Shown piece after piece: positions 1 through 9,702 of a DNA stretch of 64,000 nt. The notes below the pieces were generated by a model, which was not told where the DNA came from, did no database searches, and saw only the letters and a program-made list of their open reading frames with translations. Positions within the stretch are counted from its first letter, which is position 1; each line of letters starts with the position of its first letter. The DNA lies in NCBI RefSeq assembly GCF_040362915.1, contig NZ_AP029612.1, forward strand, positions 2,728,001-2,792,000. The letters run 5' to 3'. Both the position numbers and the translations under genes were made by a program. The stretch is from Sediminibacterium sp. KACHI17. GTDB lineage: Bacteria; Bacteroidota; Bacteroidia; Chitinophagales; Chitinophagaceae.

Positions 1-344
1 ATACTTAATCTGGTGATACCAGCCTGGCGCCAGTGGATCAGTTTTTCATCATCAATATCATCCGGATTTGCTTCAAGGGTTATTTCAGCAGTTGGTGAAA
101 CAGTATAATGGGTTTTGATCGTATCAAGGATAAGATCTAATTCCGAATCAGATAGCAAGGAAGGGGTGCCGCCTCCAAAGTAAATGGTGTTGATAGGTTC
201 CTTGATAAATTCTTTTCTAAGTAAAGCCTCCTTGCAAATAGCTGCTACCAGATCAGGCTTCAGCTGTTGCAGTGTTGAAAAGTGAAAGTTGCAATAATGA
301 CAAGCTTTCTTGCAAAAGGGAACATGAATATAAATGCCTGCCAT
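1..344 (-). CDS. hemW: HemW-like radical SAM protein, N-terminal part only
   Basis: Radical SAM enzyme of the HemW family (formerly called coproporphyrinogen III oxidase-like), now viewed as a haem chaperone. The first 114 residues are in the window and the C-terminus lies beyond the left edge. The N-terminus reads MAGIYIHVPFCKKACHYCNF, with the cluster-binding cysteines C11, C15 and C18 in the HemW spacing CxxxCxxC, followed by the SAM-binding segment YFGGGTPSLLS. A second ATG one codon upstream (347) is equally possible. It is divergent from the DUF4271-hemD pair, so a tetrapyrrole theme spans the spacer. HemW was chosen over HemN from the short N-terminus before the cysteines. Confidence 0.9.
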   Translation of the reverse strand, partial: MAGIYIHVPFCKKACHYCNFHFSTLQQLKPDLVAAICKEALLRKEFIKEPINTIYFGGGTPSLLSDSELDLILDTIKTHYTVSPTAEITLEANPDDIDDEKLIHWRQAGITRLS

Positions 345-348
345 CATG

Positions 349-356
349 CAAAGATA
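349..356 (-). promoter_or_regulatory. -7 promoter element for hemW
   Basis: On the minus strand this reads TATCTTTG, a full match to the Bacteroidota -7 consensus TAnnTTTG. It ends only one base before the first ATG (347), so the transcript would start at or within a few bases of the start codon. No clear -33 TTG is seen at the expected distance. Confidence 0.55.
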
Positions 357-364
357 GGATTCTC

Positions 365-534
365 AGATACTAGGTCGTTGGGAGATCAGGTAGTCGGGTG
401 ATCGGGTGATCAGGGAATTGGGATGTATTTTATTTGTGACTTAAAAACACTCCCCCAAATTCCCAATACCCAGTACCTAGTACCCGATAACCTGATTACC
501 CGATCACCTAATCACCCGATAACCCAATCTCCCT
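365..534. repeat. Word-iterated imperfect palindrome (GGTGATCG family)
   Basis: The left arm (about 367-423) iterates GGGTGATC-like words and the right arm (about 457-533) iterates the complement, such as CCCGATCACC and CCCGATAACC. ATTGGGA at 416-422 pairs with TCCCAAT at 461-467 at the inner edge. The element fills the spacer between the -7 boxes of the divergent hemW and DUF4271 genes. It is not coding: the open frame that runs through it into the DUF4271 gene gives a low-complexity leader with no signal peptide. Confidence 0.75.
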
Positions 535-542
535 TATTTTTG
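535..542 (+). promoter_or_regulatory. -7 promoter element for the DUF4271 gene
   Basis: TATTTTTG matches TAnnTTTG and ends six bases before the chosen ATG at 549, so the mRNA would have almost no leader. No -33 TTG is visible at the normal spacing, which would fall inside the palindromic repeat. Confidence 0.45.
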
Positions 543-548
543 CATTCA

Positions 549-1559
549 ATGAACCTGACAAAGCAACTCACTGTATTTATTCTCACCTTGTTATTTCAGG
601 TAATGGTTGTTGCACAGAGCGATACGCCTGCACGCAATAATAAACCTCAACAAAAGGTTCGTTTGGATTCCGCAAGACAAGTATCCGGCAGTCAGCTGAA
701 ACAAGATTCTTTGCTAGTGAATACCGGTGATACAGATTCTGCATCTTTAGTGATAGATTCAACTGTTACGGATAGCTTTCGATCTTCAATTCCGGTAGTC
801 GCTGTGAAAACGAATGATACCAGCACATATGCCAAATACCTGACACATCCTTATTTGCCTTTATCTGCAAAGCCCATGTTCATGATCTCAGATTTCAGAG
901 AAACACGAACATTGGACGACTTATTTTATTTGTTGATGGGAGTGTTATTGTTACTAGCTTTCATACGATCTGTTTTTCCTCGTTATTTTAAGAACCTGTT
1001 TGTGTTGTTTTTTCAAACCTCACTCCGACAAAAACAAACTAGAGATCAATTATTACAGGATAACCTGGGATCTGTTTTCGCTAATCTTTTATTTATTGTT
1101 AGCACCAGTATTTATGGGGCACTGATCATACGTCATCGCGAATGGTTGGATTACCCATTCTGGCATGTGATCTTCTTTGGGGCAGGATTGTTGGCCATTG
1201 TGTATTTCGGTAAATTTCTGTTTTTGCAGTTTGCAGGTTGGGTATTCAATTCCAGAGAAGCAGCCATGAATTACACGTTCACCGTTTTTTTGGTGAACAA
1301 GGTTTTGGGTATCAGTTTGGTCCCTTTTCTCTTCCTGATGGCATTTTCAACCTCATCACTACGGGAAGTGGCTTTTACAATATCTGTAGGGCTAACGGGC
1401 GTATTATTACTTTATCGCTATGTTGTATCCTTTGCGAATATCAGGAACACATTGAAAGTGAATGCTTTACATTTTTTCCTATACCTTTGTGCTGTGGAGA
1501 TATTGCCACTATTGGTTTTATATAAACTGATGGCTGATTATATCGGCGGAAGGTTTTAA
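549..1559 (+). CDS. DUF4271 domain membrane protein
   Basis: Protein of 336 residues in the Bacteroidota-specific DUF4271 family; function unknown. The start at 549 (MNLTKQLTVFILTLL) was preferred because it begins a clean signal peptide ending near VVAQ; an upstream in-frame ATG at 423 would translate through an intergenic repeat. After the signal comes a Ser/Thr/Asp-rich stretch of about 100 residues, then several hydrophobic segments in the second half (for example LLMGVLLLLAFIRSVF and VGLTGVLLLYRYVVSF), consistent with a multi-pass C-terminal domain. It sits directly upstream of hemD, and the hemD promoter element overlaps its stop codon. Confidence 0.85.
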   Translation: MNLTKQLTVFILTLLFQVMVVAQSDTPARNNKPQQKVRLDSARQVSGSQLKQDSLLVNTGDTDSASLVIDSTVTDSFRSSIPVVAVKTNDTSTYAKYLTHPYLPLSAKPMFMISDFRETRTLDDLFYLLMGVLLLLAFIRSVFPRYFKNLFVLFFQTSLRQKQTRDQLLQDNLGSVFANLLFIVSTSIYGALIIRHREWLDYPFWHVIFFGAGLLAIVYFGKFLFLQFAGWVFNSREAAMNYTFTVFLVNKVLGISLVPFLFLMAFSTSSLREVAFTISVGLTGVLLLYRYVVSFANIRNTLKVNALHFFLYLCAVEILPLLVLYKLMADYIGGRF

Positions 1560-1564
1560 TTTTG
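1557..1564 (+). promoter_or_regulatory. -7 promoter element for hemD
   Basis: TAATTTTG matches TAnnTTTG, overlaps the DUF4271 stop codon and lies 20 bases before the hemD ATG. This suggests hemD can be transcribed separately. No convincing -33 box is seen. Confidence 0.4.
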
Positions 1565-1584
1565 CAAAATCTCAGAAAGCAAGC

Positions 1585-2382
1585 ATGGTAAAGAACGGAT
1601 CCAAACAATCAGGAGCGACCAAAACCGCAAGAAGAATCCTGATCTCACAGCCTAGACCCGAAAGCGATAAATCGCCTTATTTCGATCTTGAGCGTAAGTA
1701 CAAGGTAGAGTTGGTATTTCATCCCTTTATTAAGCTGGAAGGGATACCGGCCAAAGAATTTCGCAAACAAAAGATCGATATTATGCAGTACTCTGCGGTG
1801 ATATTCACCAGCAGGAATGCCATCGATCATTTCTTCCGTACTTGTGAAGAGATGAAAGTGACCATCGGACAAGACACCAAGTATTTTTGTATCACCGAGG
1901 CGGTAGCACTCTATCTGCAAAAATTCATCTTATATCGCAAGCGTAAGGTTTTTTATGGTGCTGATGGTACCAATAAGAGCATGTTCGATGTGATCAATAA
2001 GCATAAAGAGAATGAAAAGTTCCTTTATGTGTGCAGTGAGAACCAGCAAGACAATGAGATCGTTACATGGTTGAAGTCTAACAACTGTGAGTTCCAGCTG
2101 GCATTCATGTACAGAACGATCAGTAATGATATCAAAGAAGTGATAGAAGGGAAAGAATATGATGTGATCTGTTTCTTCACCCCGAGTGGAGTGAAAAGCC
2201 TCTTTGATAACTCTCCTAATTTCAAACAAAATGGAACTGTTATCGGAGCGTTTGGTAATAATACTTCTAAAGCAGTAGAAGATGCAGGGCTGAAACTTGA
2301 GATCAAAGTACCATCGCCACAAAAACCAAGTATGGTTTCAGCGTTGGATCAATTTCTTGCTTCAACGGTATCAAAAAAATAA
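1585..2382 (+). CDS. hemD: Uroporphyrinogen-III synthase
   Basis: Protein of 265 residues that cyclises hydroxymethylbilane to uroporphyrinogen III in haem synthesis. The sequence has the two-lobed HemD layout: ILISQPRPE near the N-terminus, AVIFTSRNAIDHFF (the family's TS.NAV-like segment), and a second lobe with FLYVCSENQQDN and VICFFTPSGVKSLFDN. HemD is poorly conserved, but these segments, the length and the DUF4271 neighbour agree. It is followed by a clear intrinsic terminator, so it ends the unit. The divergent hemW adds to the tetrapyrrole context. Confidence 0.85.
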   Translation: MVKNGSKQSGATKTARRILISQPRPESDKSPYFDLERKYKVELVFHPFIKLEGIPAKEFRKQKIDIMQYSAVIFTSRNAIDHFFRTCEEMKVTIGQDTKYFCITEAVALYLQKFILYRKRKVFYGADGTNKSMFDVINKHKENEKFLYVCSENQQDNEIVTWLKSNNCEFQLAFMYRTISNDIKEVIEGKEYDVICFFTPSGVKSLFDNSPNFKQNGTVIGAFGNNTSKAVEDAGLKLEIKVPSPQKPSMVSALDQFLASTVSKK

Positions 2383-2404
2383 TATAAATCAGACTTTTTT
2401 TATA

Positions 2405-2432
2405 AACCCCTTGCATGGTCAAGGGGTTTTTT
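2405..2432 (+). terminator. Intrinsic terminator after hemD
   Basis: Stem ACCCCTTG / CAAGGGGT with a short loop, followed by TTTTTT, 23 bases after the hemD stop. Confidence 0.85.
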
Positions 2433-2507
2433 GTAGAATGTATACCATGAATCAGCATCGGATCATTCACGATGCACATTCATTACGCACTATTTTAAAT
2501 ACTACTC

Positions 2508-4565
2508 ATGTCAAAGACACATCAGCATACCAATTTATTGATTCATGAAACGAGTCCTTATCTTTTACAACATGCGCATAACCCTGTAAACTGGTATCCA
2601 TGGGGAGAAGAAGCATTGGCATTGGCAAAAAAAGAACAAAAGCCAATCTTAGTGAGTATTGGTTATGCGGCTTGTCACTGGTGTCACGTGATGGAAAGAG
2701 AAAGTTTTGAGGATGAAGAAACAGCTGCATTGATGAATGAGCACTACATCAATATCAAAATAGACAGAGAGGAAAGACCCGATATTGATCACATTTATAT
2801 GGATGCGGTTCAGGCTATGACAGGCAGTGGCGGATGGCCTTTGAATGTTTTTCTGACACCGGATGCGAAACCATTTTATGGAGGCACTTATTTTCCGCCT
2901 GTTCGTGCACATAACAGACCATCATGGAAGGAAGTGTTGAGTGGATTACACAAAGCATTTACAGAAAAAAGAGAAGAGATTGATCAGCAGGCAGAAAAAC
3001 TGACCGCACATCTTTTCAAATCAAATCAGTTCGGAGTTGGGTCGGTTCTAACAGAAGGGGCATTCAATCAGGAAATGCTCGAAGATATCAGTGCCAACAT
3101 GCTCAAGCAGGCAGATACAGAATGGGGCGGTTTTGGGAATGCGCCTAAATTTCCGCAGACTGCTACAATTCGATACTTGCTTCGCCACTATTATTTGAAC
3201 CATCATCAAGAATCACTGACACAAGCATTGTTAAGTATCGATAAAATGATCGATGGAGGTATTTATGACCAGTTAGGAGGTGGGTTTGCCCGATATAGTA
3301 CTGATACCGAGTGGCTGGCGCCTCACTTTGAAAAAATGCTCTATGATAATGCATTGCTGGTAAGCACCATGTGTGAAGCCTATCAGTTAACACGGTTGCC
3401 CAAATATGCAAGAGCCATTCGCGAAACATTAACCTTTGTACAGCGTGAGCTCATGCATCCGGAAGAAGGTTTTTATAGTGCACTCGATGCAGATAGCGAA
3501 GGCGTAGAAGGGAAATTCTATACCTGGCAAAAAACAGAGATCGAGACTGAATTGTCTGAAGCAGATGCTGCCTTATGTTGCGCATACTATGGTGTAACGG
3601 AGGAAGGAAACTGGGAGCATACCAATATCCTGCATGTACGACAACAACCTTCTTCATTTGCAGAAGAAAATGGTATGAAAGAGGAAGAGTGGTTGATGAA
3701 ATTGGAGCAGATCAAGTCAACATTACTGAAAAAAAGAAGCGAAAGGATTCGTCCCTCTTTGGATGACAAACAACTATTGGGTTGGAATGCATTGATGAAT
3801 ATTGCTTTTTCGCAAGCATATGCGGCATTGGGCGATGACGTCTATAAAAAGATCGCTGTTCGGAATATGTCTTTTTTGGAGAACAGGTTTTACGATGTGA
3901 GCCAGAATAGTTGGAAGCATACCTATAAAGCCGGCAAAGCCACGATCCCAGCATTTTTGGATGACCTGGCCTACCTGATACAGGCCTATATTTTTTTACA
4001 GGAGATAACAGGAGAGGGTCAGTATCTTTTGAAAGCTAAAGCATTACTGGAGCAAGTGAATCAGGAATTTGGAGAGGAAGAAACGGGATATTATTTCTAT
4101 ACAAGAACAGGGCAAAATGATGTGATCGTTCGGAAGAAAGAAGTTTATGATGGGGCTACACCCAGCGGCAATGCCGTTATGGCTTTCAATCTGCAATACC
4201 TAGGAAGAGTATTCGACCAAAAGCATTGGTTGCAAAGAATGGAGCGAATGACAGGATCATTGTCACAGGCGATCGTGAAATATCCTACTTCTTTTGGTGT
4301 ATGGGCATTGGTGATACAGGGAGAGGTTACAGGCTGGAAAGAGGTTGCTTTAGTGGGTGAGGGAGCGGGTCAATACCTATCTCAGGTTTTGGAGAAATAT
4401 AGTCCCTATAAAATACTCCAATGTGAGGAAACTAAAACAGAGAGTTTCCCGTTATTAATGGGAAAAATGCCCAAAAACGGCGGTGTTTTGTTGTATGTAT
4501 GTCAGAATTTTACTTGTAGTGATTATACTACTGATAAAATAGTTGACTTTTTAGCAATTGTGTAA
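2508..4565 (+). CDS. DUF255 thioredoxin-domain protein (YyaL/SSP411-type)
   Basis: Protein of 685 residues with an N-terminal thioredoxin-like DUF255 domain carrying the signature CHWCH (C56, C59, H60), followed by a six-hairpin (alpha/alpha) glycosidase-like body, as in bacterial YyaL and human SPATA20. Conserved segments include NPVNWYPWG at the N-terminus, [30 protein letters not shown] and [10 protein letters not shown]. The length is normal for the family. No signal peptide is seen, so a cytoplasmic place is expected. The biochemical role of the family is not settled. The gene stands alone between the hemD terminator and the gld operon. Confidence 0.9.
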   Translation: MSKTHQHTNLLIHETSPYLLQHAHNPVNWYPWGEEALALAKKEQKPILVSIGYAACHWCHVMERESFEDEETAALMNEHYINIKIDREERPDIDHIYMDAVQAMTGSGGWPLNVFLTPDAKPFYGGTYFPPVRAHNRPSWKEVLSGLHKAFTEKREEIDQQAEKLTAHLFKSNQFGVGSVLTEGAFNQEMLEDISANMLKQADTEWGGFGNAPKFPQTATIRYLLRHYYLNHHQESLTQALLSIDKMIDGGIYDQLGGGFARYSTDTEWLAPHFEKMLYDNALLVSTMCEAYQLTRLPKYARAIRETLTFVQRELMHPEEGFYSALDADSEGVEGKFYTWQKTEIETELSEADAALCCAYYGVTEEGNWEHTNILHVRQQPSSFAEENGMKEEEWLMKLEQIKSTLLKKRSERIRPSLDDKQLLGWNALMNIAFSQAYAALGDDVYKKIAVRNMSFLENRFYDVSQNSWKHTYKAGKATIPAFLDDLAYLIQAYIFLQEITGEGQYLLKAKALLEQVNQEFGEEETGYYFYTRTGQNDVIVRKKEVYDGATPSGNAVMAFNLQYLGRVFDQKHWLQRMERMTGSLSQAIVKYPTSFGVWALVIQGEVTGWKEVALVGEGAGQYLSQVLEKYSPYKILQCEETKTESFPLLMGKMPKNGGVLLYVCQNFTCSDYTTDKIVDFLAIV

Positions 4566-4718
4566 CAAGAATTACGGTAATTTGCTCACTGACAGTGGCT
4601 TGAAAGCCTCATTCAGTTAGTGAAAACAAAAATTCAGACATTACTGGAATCATCTTTACCCGCCTTGTGAAATTATTGGTTTTAAAATAGAAGCTGCATT
4701 TAACTGCACTTCTAAACT

Positions 4719-4726
4719 TATATTTG
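4719..4726 (+). promoter_or_regulatory. -7 promoter element for the gldKLMN operon
   Basis: TATATTTG matches TAnnTTTG and lies 26 bases upstream of the gldK ATG inside a 187-base spacer. No -33 TTG is found about 20 bases further upstream. The rest of the spacer shows nothing recognisable. Confidence 0.5.
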
Positions 4727-4752
4727 TCACTGTCATAAATTAAGTTGAACAG

Positions 4753-6036
4753 ATGAAAGGTTATTTAACTACTATTACCCTGGCCGTATTCACGCTGAGC
4801 CTTAGCTCATGTTTTCTGAATAAGGGCAAGAAGTCAAAAGGACTACCTGATGACGGTATGTTGCACGGAGTAGCGCCAACGGCCAGACCTAGTATGGCAA
4901 CGCCAAGAAACATGGTATACATCCCACCGGGAACTTTTCATATGGGACCCAGTGATGAGGATATCAGTTTCAATTACACCAACAGGAATAGATCGATGTC
5001 TATTCCGGGTTTTTGGATGGATGCAACTGAGATCACCAATAACCAATATCGTCAGTTCGTAAACTGGGTGCGTGACTCTTTATCTTTTAAGATCTTATAC
5101 GGTGGTGGTATCAATAAAGAAGATGATACTTCTGCAGTAGATTGGAGAAAAGTAGCTCAGATCAGGTATGATAAGGCAACAATTGAAAAGTTGAATGAGT
5201 TGAATCTGGCTCCGGATAATCGTTTATTTGGAAGAAATGAGATCGATCCAGGTAAACTCAAATACAAAGTTGAATATTTCAACTTGCCGGAAGCTGCTAA
5301 GCGTGAGAATGCTGACAGACCAAGAAAAGATTTCATCGTAAAATATGATGAGAAAATATATCCCGACACTTTGGTTTGGATCAGAGATTTCTCTTATTCC
5401 TACAATGAGCCGATGACCAAGCGCTACTTCGCACACCCTTCTTATGGTAATTATCCGGTAGTAGGAGTGACATGGAAACAAGCAGTAGCATTTTGCCACT
5501 GGCGTACACACTATCAGAACTCTTGGTTGGAGAAGAAAAAGTTTGCGGTAGATGGTGATTATCGTTTACCTAGTGAAGCAGAATGGGAATATGCAGCACG
5601 TGGCGGCAGAACCAATGCGCCTTTCCCTTGGGGTGCTTATTACCTTAGAAACAAAAAAGGATGTTTACTTGCCAACTTCAAACCGGGTCGTGGTAACTAT
5701 CCTGAAGATGGTGGATTTTATACTGTGAAAGCTGATGCATACTGGGCAAACGACTTTGGTTTATACAATATGTCCGGTAACGTAGCAGAATGGACGGGTT
5801 CTTATTTCTATGAAGGTTCTTACAACTTTATGTCAGATCTCAGCCCGGATGTTCGTATCGAAGCTACTGATTCAGATTTACCTCGAATGAAACGTAAAGT
5901 AGTGCGCGGTGGTAGCTGGAAAGATATTGCTTATTATCTCCAGGTTAGTACTCGTAATTATGAATATCAGGATACCGCAAAATCATACATCGGTTTTCGT
6001 TGTGTGATCGACTTGGCTCCTAAATCAAAAAAATAA
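4753..6036 (+). CDS. gldK: T9SS/gliding lipoprotein GldK (PorK)
   Basis: Outer-membrane lipoprotein of 427 residues that forms the periplasmic ring of the type IX secretion system together with GldN. The signal peptide ends in a lipobox LSLSSC with the lipidated cysteine at residue 20. The rest is an FGE-sulfatase (SUMF1-type C-lectin) fold: MVYIPPGTFHMG, WMDATEITNNQYRQFV, PVVGVTWKQAVAFCHW, YRLPSEAEWEYAARGG, MSGNVAEWTG and VVRGGSWKD. It opens a tight four-gene operon, gldK-L-M-N, in the order found across T9SS-bearing Bacteroidota. Confidence 0.96.
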   Translation: MKGYLTTITLAVFTLSLSSCFLNKGKKSKGLPDDGMLHGVAPTARPSMATPRNMVYIPPGTFHMGPSDEDISFNYTNRNRSMSIPGFWMDATEITNNQYRQFVNWVRDSLSFKILYGGGINKEDDTSAVDWRKVAQIRYDKATIEKLNELNLAPDNRLFGRNEIDPGKLKYKVEYFNLPEAAKRENADRPRKDFIVKYDEKIYPDTLVWIRDFSYSYNEPMTKRYFAHPSYGNYPVVGVTWKQAVAFCHWRTHYQNSWLEKKKFAVDGDYRLPSEAEWEYAARGGRTNAPFPWGAYYLRNKKGCLLANFKPGRGNYPEDGGFYTVKADAYWANDFGLYNMSGNVAEWTGSYFYEGSYNFMSDLSPDVRIEATDSDLPRMKRKVVRGGSWKDIAYYLQVSTRNYEYQDTAKSYIGFRCVIDLAPKSKK

Positions 6037-6100
6037 AATCCGTCCCATATCCTCCAAACGATACAGGACCAAATAACTATTAAAAACTAAACTTAAGATT

Positions 6101-6850
6101 ATGGCTTCAGGTGTTTCTCCCGCAACAAACCGAATTGTAAACGTAATTGTATGTCTGGGTGCTTCCGTAGTAATTTTTGGTGCGATGGCAAAAATCCTTC
6201 ACCTGTCTTGGGCTGATTGGGCACTGAAAATCGGTCTTACAACAGAGGCGTTGATTTTCGTGGTATACGCAATTTTACCTCCTCCTGATATGGGCGCGCC
6301 CGCTGCTGCACCAGTTGCTGCTGGCAATCCTGCTTTGAAAAGTTTGGATGATATGTTGCAGCAAGCAGATATTACTCCGGCTAATTTATCTAAGTTGAGT
6401 GCCAGTTTTCAAAAATTGGGAGCTACAGTAGATAATATGGGAGAGATCAGCGATGTGGTTAAATCAACAGGAGATTTTTCTGCGAAAGCCAAAGAAGCTA
6501 CTACCGCATTCTCATCTATCTCTGGAGCTGTTAATCAGGCAACACAATCATTGTCAGGTTTCAATAGTGCTTCAGAAGGAACCAAACAATTCCATGAGCA
6601 GGTACAGGTATTGACTAAAAATTTGTCTTCTCTGAATACCATTTATGAATTGGAATTACAGGAAAGCAATAACCATTTGAAAGCATTGAATCAATTCTAT
6701 GGTAAACTGGCACAAGCTTCTGCAGCAATGTCTAGCAGTGCAGATGATGCCATGAAGGCGAAAGAGCAAATTGCTGCTTTGGCAAATAACCTGGGTAAAT
6801 TGAATCAGGTATATGGCAATATGTTAACAGCTATGCAAGGACGTGCATAA
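6101..6850 (+). CDS. gldL: T9SS motor protein GldL (PorL)
   Basis: Inner-membrane protein of 249 residues, the proton-driven stator partner of GldM that powers T9SS and gliding. Two hydrophobic segments lie near residues 12-34 and 40-60, and a glutamate at residue 49 (IGLTTEALIFVVY) lies within the second, matching the family's essential membrane glutamate. The remainder is cytoplasmic and largely helical, with an Ala/Ser-rich region and a C-terminal coiled-coil-like stretch. It sits 64 bases after gldK and 51 before gldM. Confidence 0.96.
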   Translation: MASGVSPATNRIVNVIVCLGASVVIFGAMAKILHLSWADWALKIGLTTEALIFVVYAILPPPDMGAPAAAPVAAGNPALKSLDDMLQQADITPANLSKLSASFQKLGATVDNMGEISDVVKSTGDFSAKAKEATTAFSSISGAVNQATQSLSGFNSASEGTKQFHEQVQVLTKNLSSLNTIYELELQESNNHLKALNQFYGKLAQASAAMSSSADDAMKAKEQIAALANNLGKLNQVYGNMLTAMQGRA

Positions 6851-6901
6851 TATATCCTGTTACCAAAACCTATTATAAACCGTATAGAAAACTTTATATA
6901 A

Positions 6902-8455
6902 ATGGCATTACCCAAGGAACCGAGGCAGAAGATGATCAATATGATGTACCTCGTGCTTACAGCATTGTTGGCACTGAATGTATCATCTGAGATCCTGAAC
7001 GCCTTTAAAACGGTAGACAGGAGCCTTATGACGGCCAGCGGAATTGTGGAGAAGAAAAATGAAGAGATATTCAGGTCTTTCCAGGCAAAAATAGAAGATC
7101 CAAAAACAAGAGAAAAAGCTCAAATATGGTTACCCAAAGCGCAACAAGCTAAGAAGCTGGCAGCTGATTTGTATAACTATATGGAGGCTTTGAAAAAAGA
7201 ATTGAAAGAAGAATCTGGATTGACAGTAGGTGAGGATGGAAAAGAATCATACAAAGAAGATAATCTGGATGCCGCAACTCGTATGTTCATTTCTGAGCCA
7301 CCCAATGGAAAAGGAAAAGGAAAGGAGTTGTTCAATCGATTGACTGAGTTCAAAAAACAATTACTGGCAATTGATCCGGAAATGGCAAAAGAGATCAGTG
7401 CTTCTTTACCACTTGACCTGACTCCATTGCCTACTTCCAGCGAAGCAGGTAAAGGTGATTGGGCATATGGATATTTTCATATGACGCCAACAGTAGCTGC
7501 TATCACCATTCTGAGTAAGTTTCAGAATGACGTGAAAAACAGTGAATCACAAGCGGTTGAATTTTGTCATCGTCAGATCGGACAGGTAGAACTTATTTAT
7601 GACGAGTTTCAGGCATTTGCAGGAACCAATTCTCAATACCTGATGCCAGGAGAAGAACTTGTGATCACAGCCGGTATCGGTGCATTCAGTAAAGCAGCGA
7701 AGCCTAATATCACTGTAGATGGTGTTGCAGTTCCTTTGAATGCAGAAGGTGCTGCTGAATATAAAACACGTGTAAGTAATTCCGGAGCAGGTGTGAAGAA
7801 AGTACGTATCTCTTACCTGAAACCGGATGGTACTTCTTCAGTGGTTGAAAAAGAAGTTCGATATACTGTCGGTGTTCCATCAGGATTGGTGGTTTCAACA
7901 GACAAAACACGCGTATTTTATCAAGGTCTTGAAAATCCGTTGAGTGTTACCGGTGGTGGTGGTGATGAAAAAGTAAAAGTGAGTATTGAAGGTGCAGGTG
8001 CAACACTTACAAAATCAGGAGCAGGTCAATACATTGTAACCTGTAATCAACTGGGCACAGTGAATGTTGTGGCTACTGATGGTAAGAATACACAAAGAAT
8101 TGCTATCCCTGTTAAACGTGTACCCGACCCGATCGCAATAGTTGGTGGAAGTGCTGGCGGAACCATGAATGCCAATGTATTTCGTGTTCAAAGAGGGGTG
8201 ATCGCTGACTTGCGTGATTTCGTTTTCGAAGGCGTAAAATTTGAGGTGTTGAGTTACATGTTGATCTGTACAGGAAAAGGATTTGATGAACCAGAGTTTG
8301 CGGAAGTAAATGGTCCTTCATTCACCGGCGACGCACAAAATCTGATTAAACGCTGTCAACCAGGTACAACGGTTACGATCGGTGAAATCAAATTGAAACA
8401 ACCGGGTGGAGGAACCAGAAAAATAGATCAGAATATTACATTCATATTGCAATAA
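6902..8455 (+). CDS. gldM: T9SS motor protein GldM (PorM)
   Basis: Protein of 517 residues with one N-terminal membrane helix (MINMMYLVLTALLALNVSSE) and a long periplasmic part. It forms the motor with GldL and contacts the GldK/GldN ring. The N-terminal segment is highly characteristic of the family. The periplasmic region is built of a helical domain followed by beta-rich repeats, with glycine-rich turns such as VTGGGGDEKVKV and IVGGSAGGTMN. Length is normal. It is followed by gldN after ten bases. Confidence 0.96.
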   Translation: MALPKEPRQKMINMMYLVLTALLALNVSSEILNAFKTVDRSLMTASGIVEKKNEEIFRSFQAKIEDPKTREKAQIWLPKAQQAKKLAADLYNYMEALKKELKEESGLTVGEDGKESYKEDNLDAATRMFISEPPNGKGKGKELFNRLTEFKKQLLAIDPEMAKEISASLPLDLTPLPTSSEAGKGDWAYGYFHMTPTVAAITILSKFQNDVKNSESQAVEFCHRQIGQVELIYDEFQAFAGTNSQYLMPGEELVITAGIGAFSKAAKPNITVDGVAVPLNAEGAAEYKTRVSNSGAGVKKVRISYLKPDGTSSVVEKEVRYTVGVPSGLVVSTDKTRVFYQGLENPLSVTGGGGDEKVKVSIEGAGATLTKSGAGQYIVTCNQLGTVNVVATDGKNTQRIAIPVKRVPDPIAIVGGSAGGTMNANVFRVQRGVIADLRDFVFEGVKFEVLSYMLICTGKGFDEPEFAEVNGPSFTGDAQNLIKRCQPGTTVTIGEIKLKQPGGGTRKIDQNITFILQ

Positions 8456-8465
8456 AGCAGTGGTT

Positions 8466-9509
8466 ATGAAAAAGACATTTTTATTGTGCATTACCGTTTC
8501 ATTGCTGGCAGGTACTACTGCTATGGCACAATTCAATCTGCGGCCCAATAATAATCGCCCCAGAAATGCGGCCGATTCACTCGCTAACAAACGAGATACT
8601 ACTAAGCCTGCAGCGACAGCTAATGCCAATAAACCTGCTGTAGACCCGGCTACGATTAAACCCGGTAAAACCGTTGATACCACTATCGTTGGCGGTTTTG
8701 GTGAAGTAGTTCCGCGCAGTCTTCGTAATGAAACAGCAGCAGATCGCAGTCAGACAAGAGAAAAACGTCCACTGGAATATGAACACCTTCGTGAAGATGA
8801 CTGGTTATTCAGTGAATTCATCTGGAGAGAGATCGATGCTCGTGAGAAAGTAAACCAGCCATTCATGTATCCCGGTAAAGATGATCTGGGTGATCAGCGT
8901 TTCTTCTCGATCTTATTGAGTGCAATCAAGAACGACAGCGTTGTTCCTTTTTCAGCAGAAGGTGGGGATGATCGTTTTACAAAACCCATGTCTTACGAGG
9001 ATATCACTAAAATGCTGAAAGGACGTCTGGATACACAGCTTGTACAGAATGCAGACAATCCGAATGTTGTAGACACCGCTGTGATTTATGATACCAAGTT
9101 TGCTCCGAATCCTGATTCTATCTATACGTTCCGTTTAAAAGAACAATGGATCTTTGATAAAGAAGCCAGCCGCATGTTTGTTCGAATCATCGGTATCGCA
9201 CCTGTAGCCAAACTGGTGATCAATGGTAAGTCAACACCCAGAACCCTTTTCTGGATCTATTACCCTGATCTGCGTAAAACCCTGACCAAATACAATGTCT
9301 ATAATACAAAGAATTATGCCGGTAGAATGACCTGGGAAGAACTCTTCGAAAGCCGCTTTTTTGGAAGCTATATTGTGAAAACAAGCAGCAATAATCCTAG
9401 CGATCGCTTCCTCAGTGCCTTGATCCGAGATCCATTATTTAGGTTGCTGGAAGGAGAGAATATTAAAGAACGTTTGTTCAACTATGAACAAGATCTCTGG
9501 CAGTATTAA
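8466..9509 (+). CDS. gldN: T9SS ring protein GldN (PorN)
   Basis: Periplasmic protein of 347 residues that binds GldK and links the ring to GldM. The ATG at 8466 was chosen over a GTG two codons upstream because it begins MKKTFLLCITVSLLAG, a standard signal peptide ending at TAMAQ. The conserved core includes EDDWLFSEFIWREIDAREKVNQ, read here as EDDWLFSEF and WREIDAREK, and the C-terminal TWEELFESRFFGSYIVK. A strong terminator follows, so this ends the operon. Confidence 0.95.
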   Translation: MKKTFLLCITVSLLAGTTAMAQFNLRPNNNRPRNAADSLANKRDTTKPAATANANKPAVDPATIKPGKTVDTTIVGGFGEVVPRSLRNETAADRSQTREKRPLEYEHLREDDWLFSEFIWREIDAREKVNQPFMYPGKDDLGDQRFFSILLSAIKNDSVVPFSAEGGDDRFTKPMSYEDITKMLKGRLDTQLVQNADNPNVVDTAVIYDTKFAPNPDSIYTFRLKEQWIFDKEASRMFVRIIGIAPVAKLVINGKSTPRTLFWIYYPDLRKTLTKYNVYNTKNYAGRMTWEELFESRFFGSYIVKTSSNNPSDRFLSALIRDPLFRLLEGENIKERLFNYEQDLWQY

Positions 9510-9534
9510 TACTTAATAATCAACTTGTTATAAT

Positions 9535-9565
9535 GAAAAGGGAGTCCATGGGCTCCCTTTTCGAT
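9535..9565 (+). terminator. Intrinsic terminator after gldN
   Basis: Ten-base stem GAAAAGGGAG / CTCCCTTTTC with an eight-base loop, 26 bases after the gldN stop. The run of A/T in the stem ends supports use in either direction. Confidence 0.8.
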
Positions 9566-9664
9566 TAAAAATACCTTATAATATGATTTTTCAAATTTGA
9601 ATATTGGTTAATTGAAGGGATTCCTTAACTTTACCACGGTTTTTCATAGGATATTGGATTTTAA

Positions 9665-9702
9665 AAACGGGGTTGGATTTCTATCCTGACCCCTTTTTTA
9701 TT
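9665..9702 (-). terminator. Terminator after uvrC, probably bidirectional
   Basis: Stem with GGGGT at 9669-9673 pairing with ACCCC at 9689-9693 and an upper stem GGAT / ATCC. T-runs lie on both sides (TTTTTTATTTT on the plus strand, GTTTTT on the minus strand). It abuts the uvrC stop codon. The 90 bases between this and the gldN terminator hold nothing recognisable. Confidence 0.6.

Noticed and set aside
423..548. Upstream extension of the DUF4271 protein from an ATG at 423
   Set aside because: It would translate through an intergenic palindrome and push the signal peptide inward; the ATG at 549 gives a clean signal peptide.
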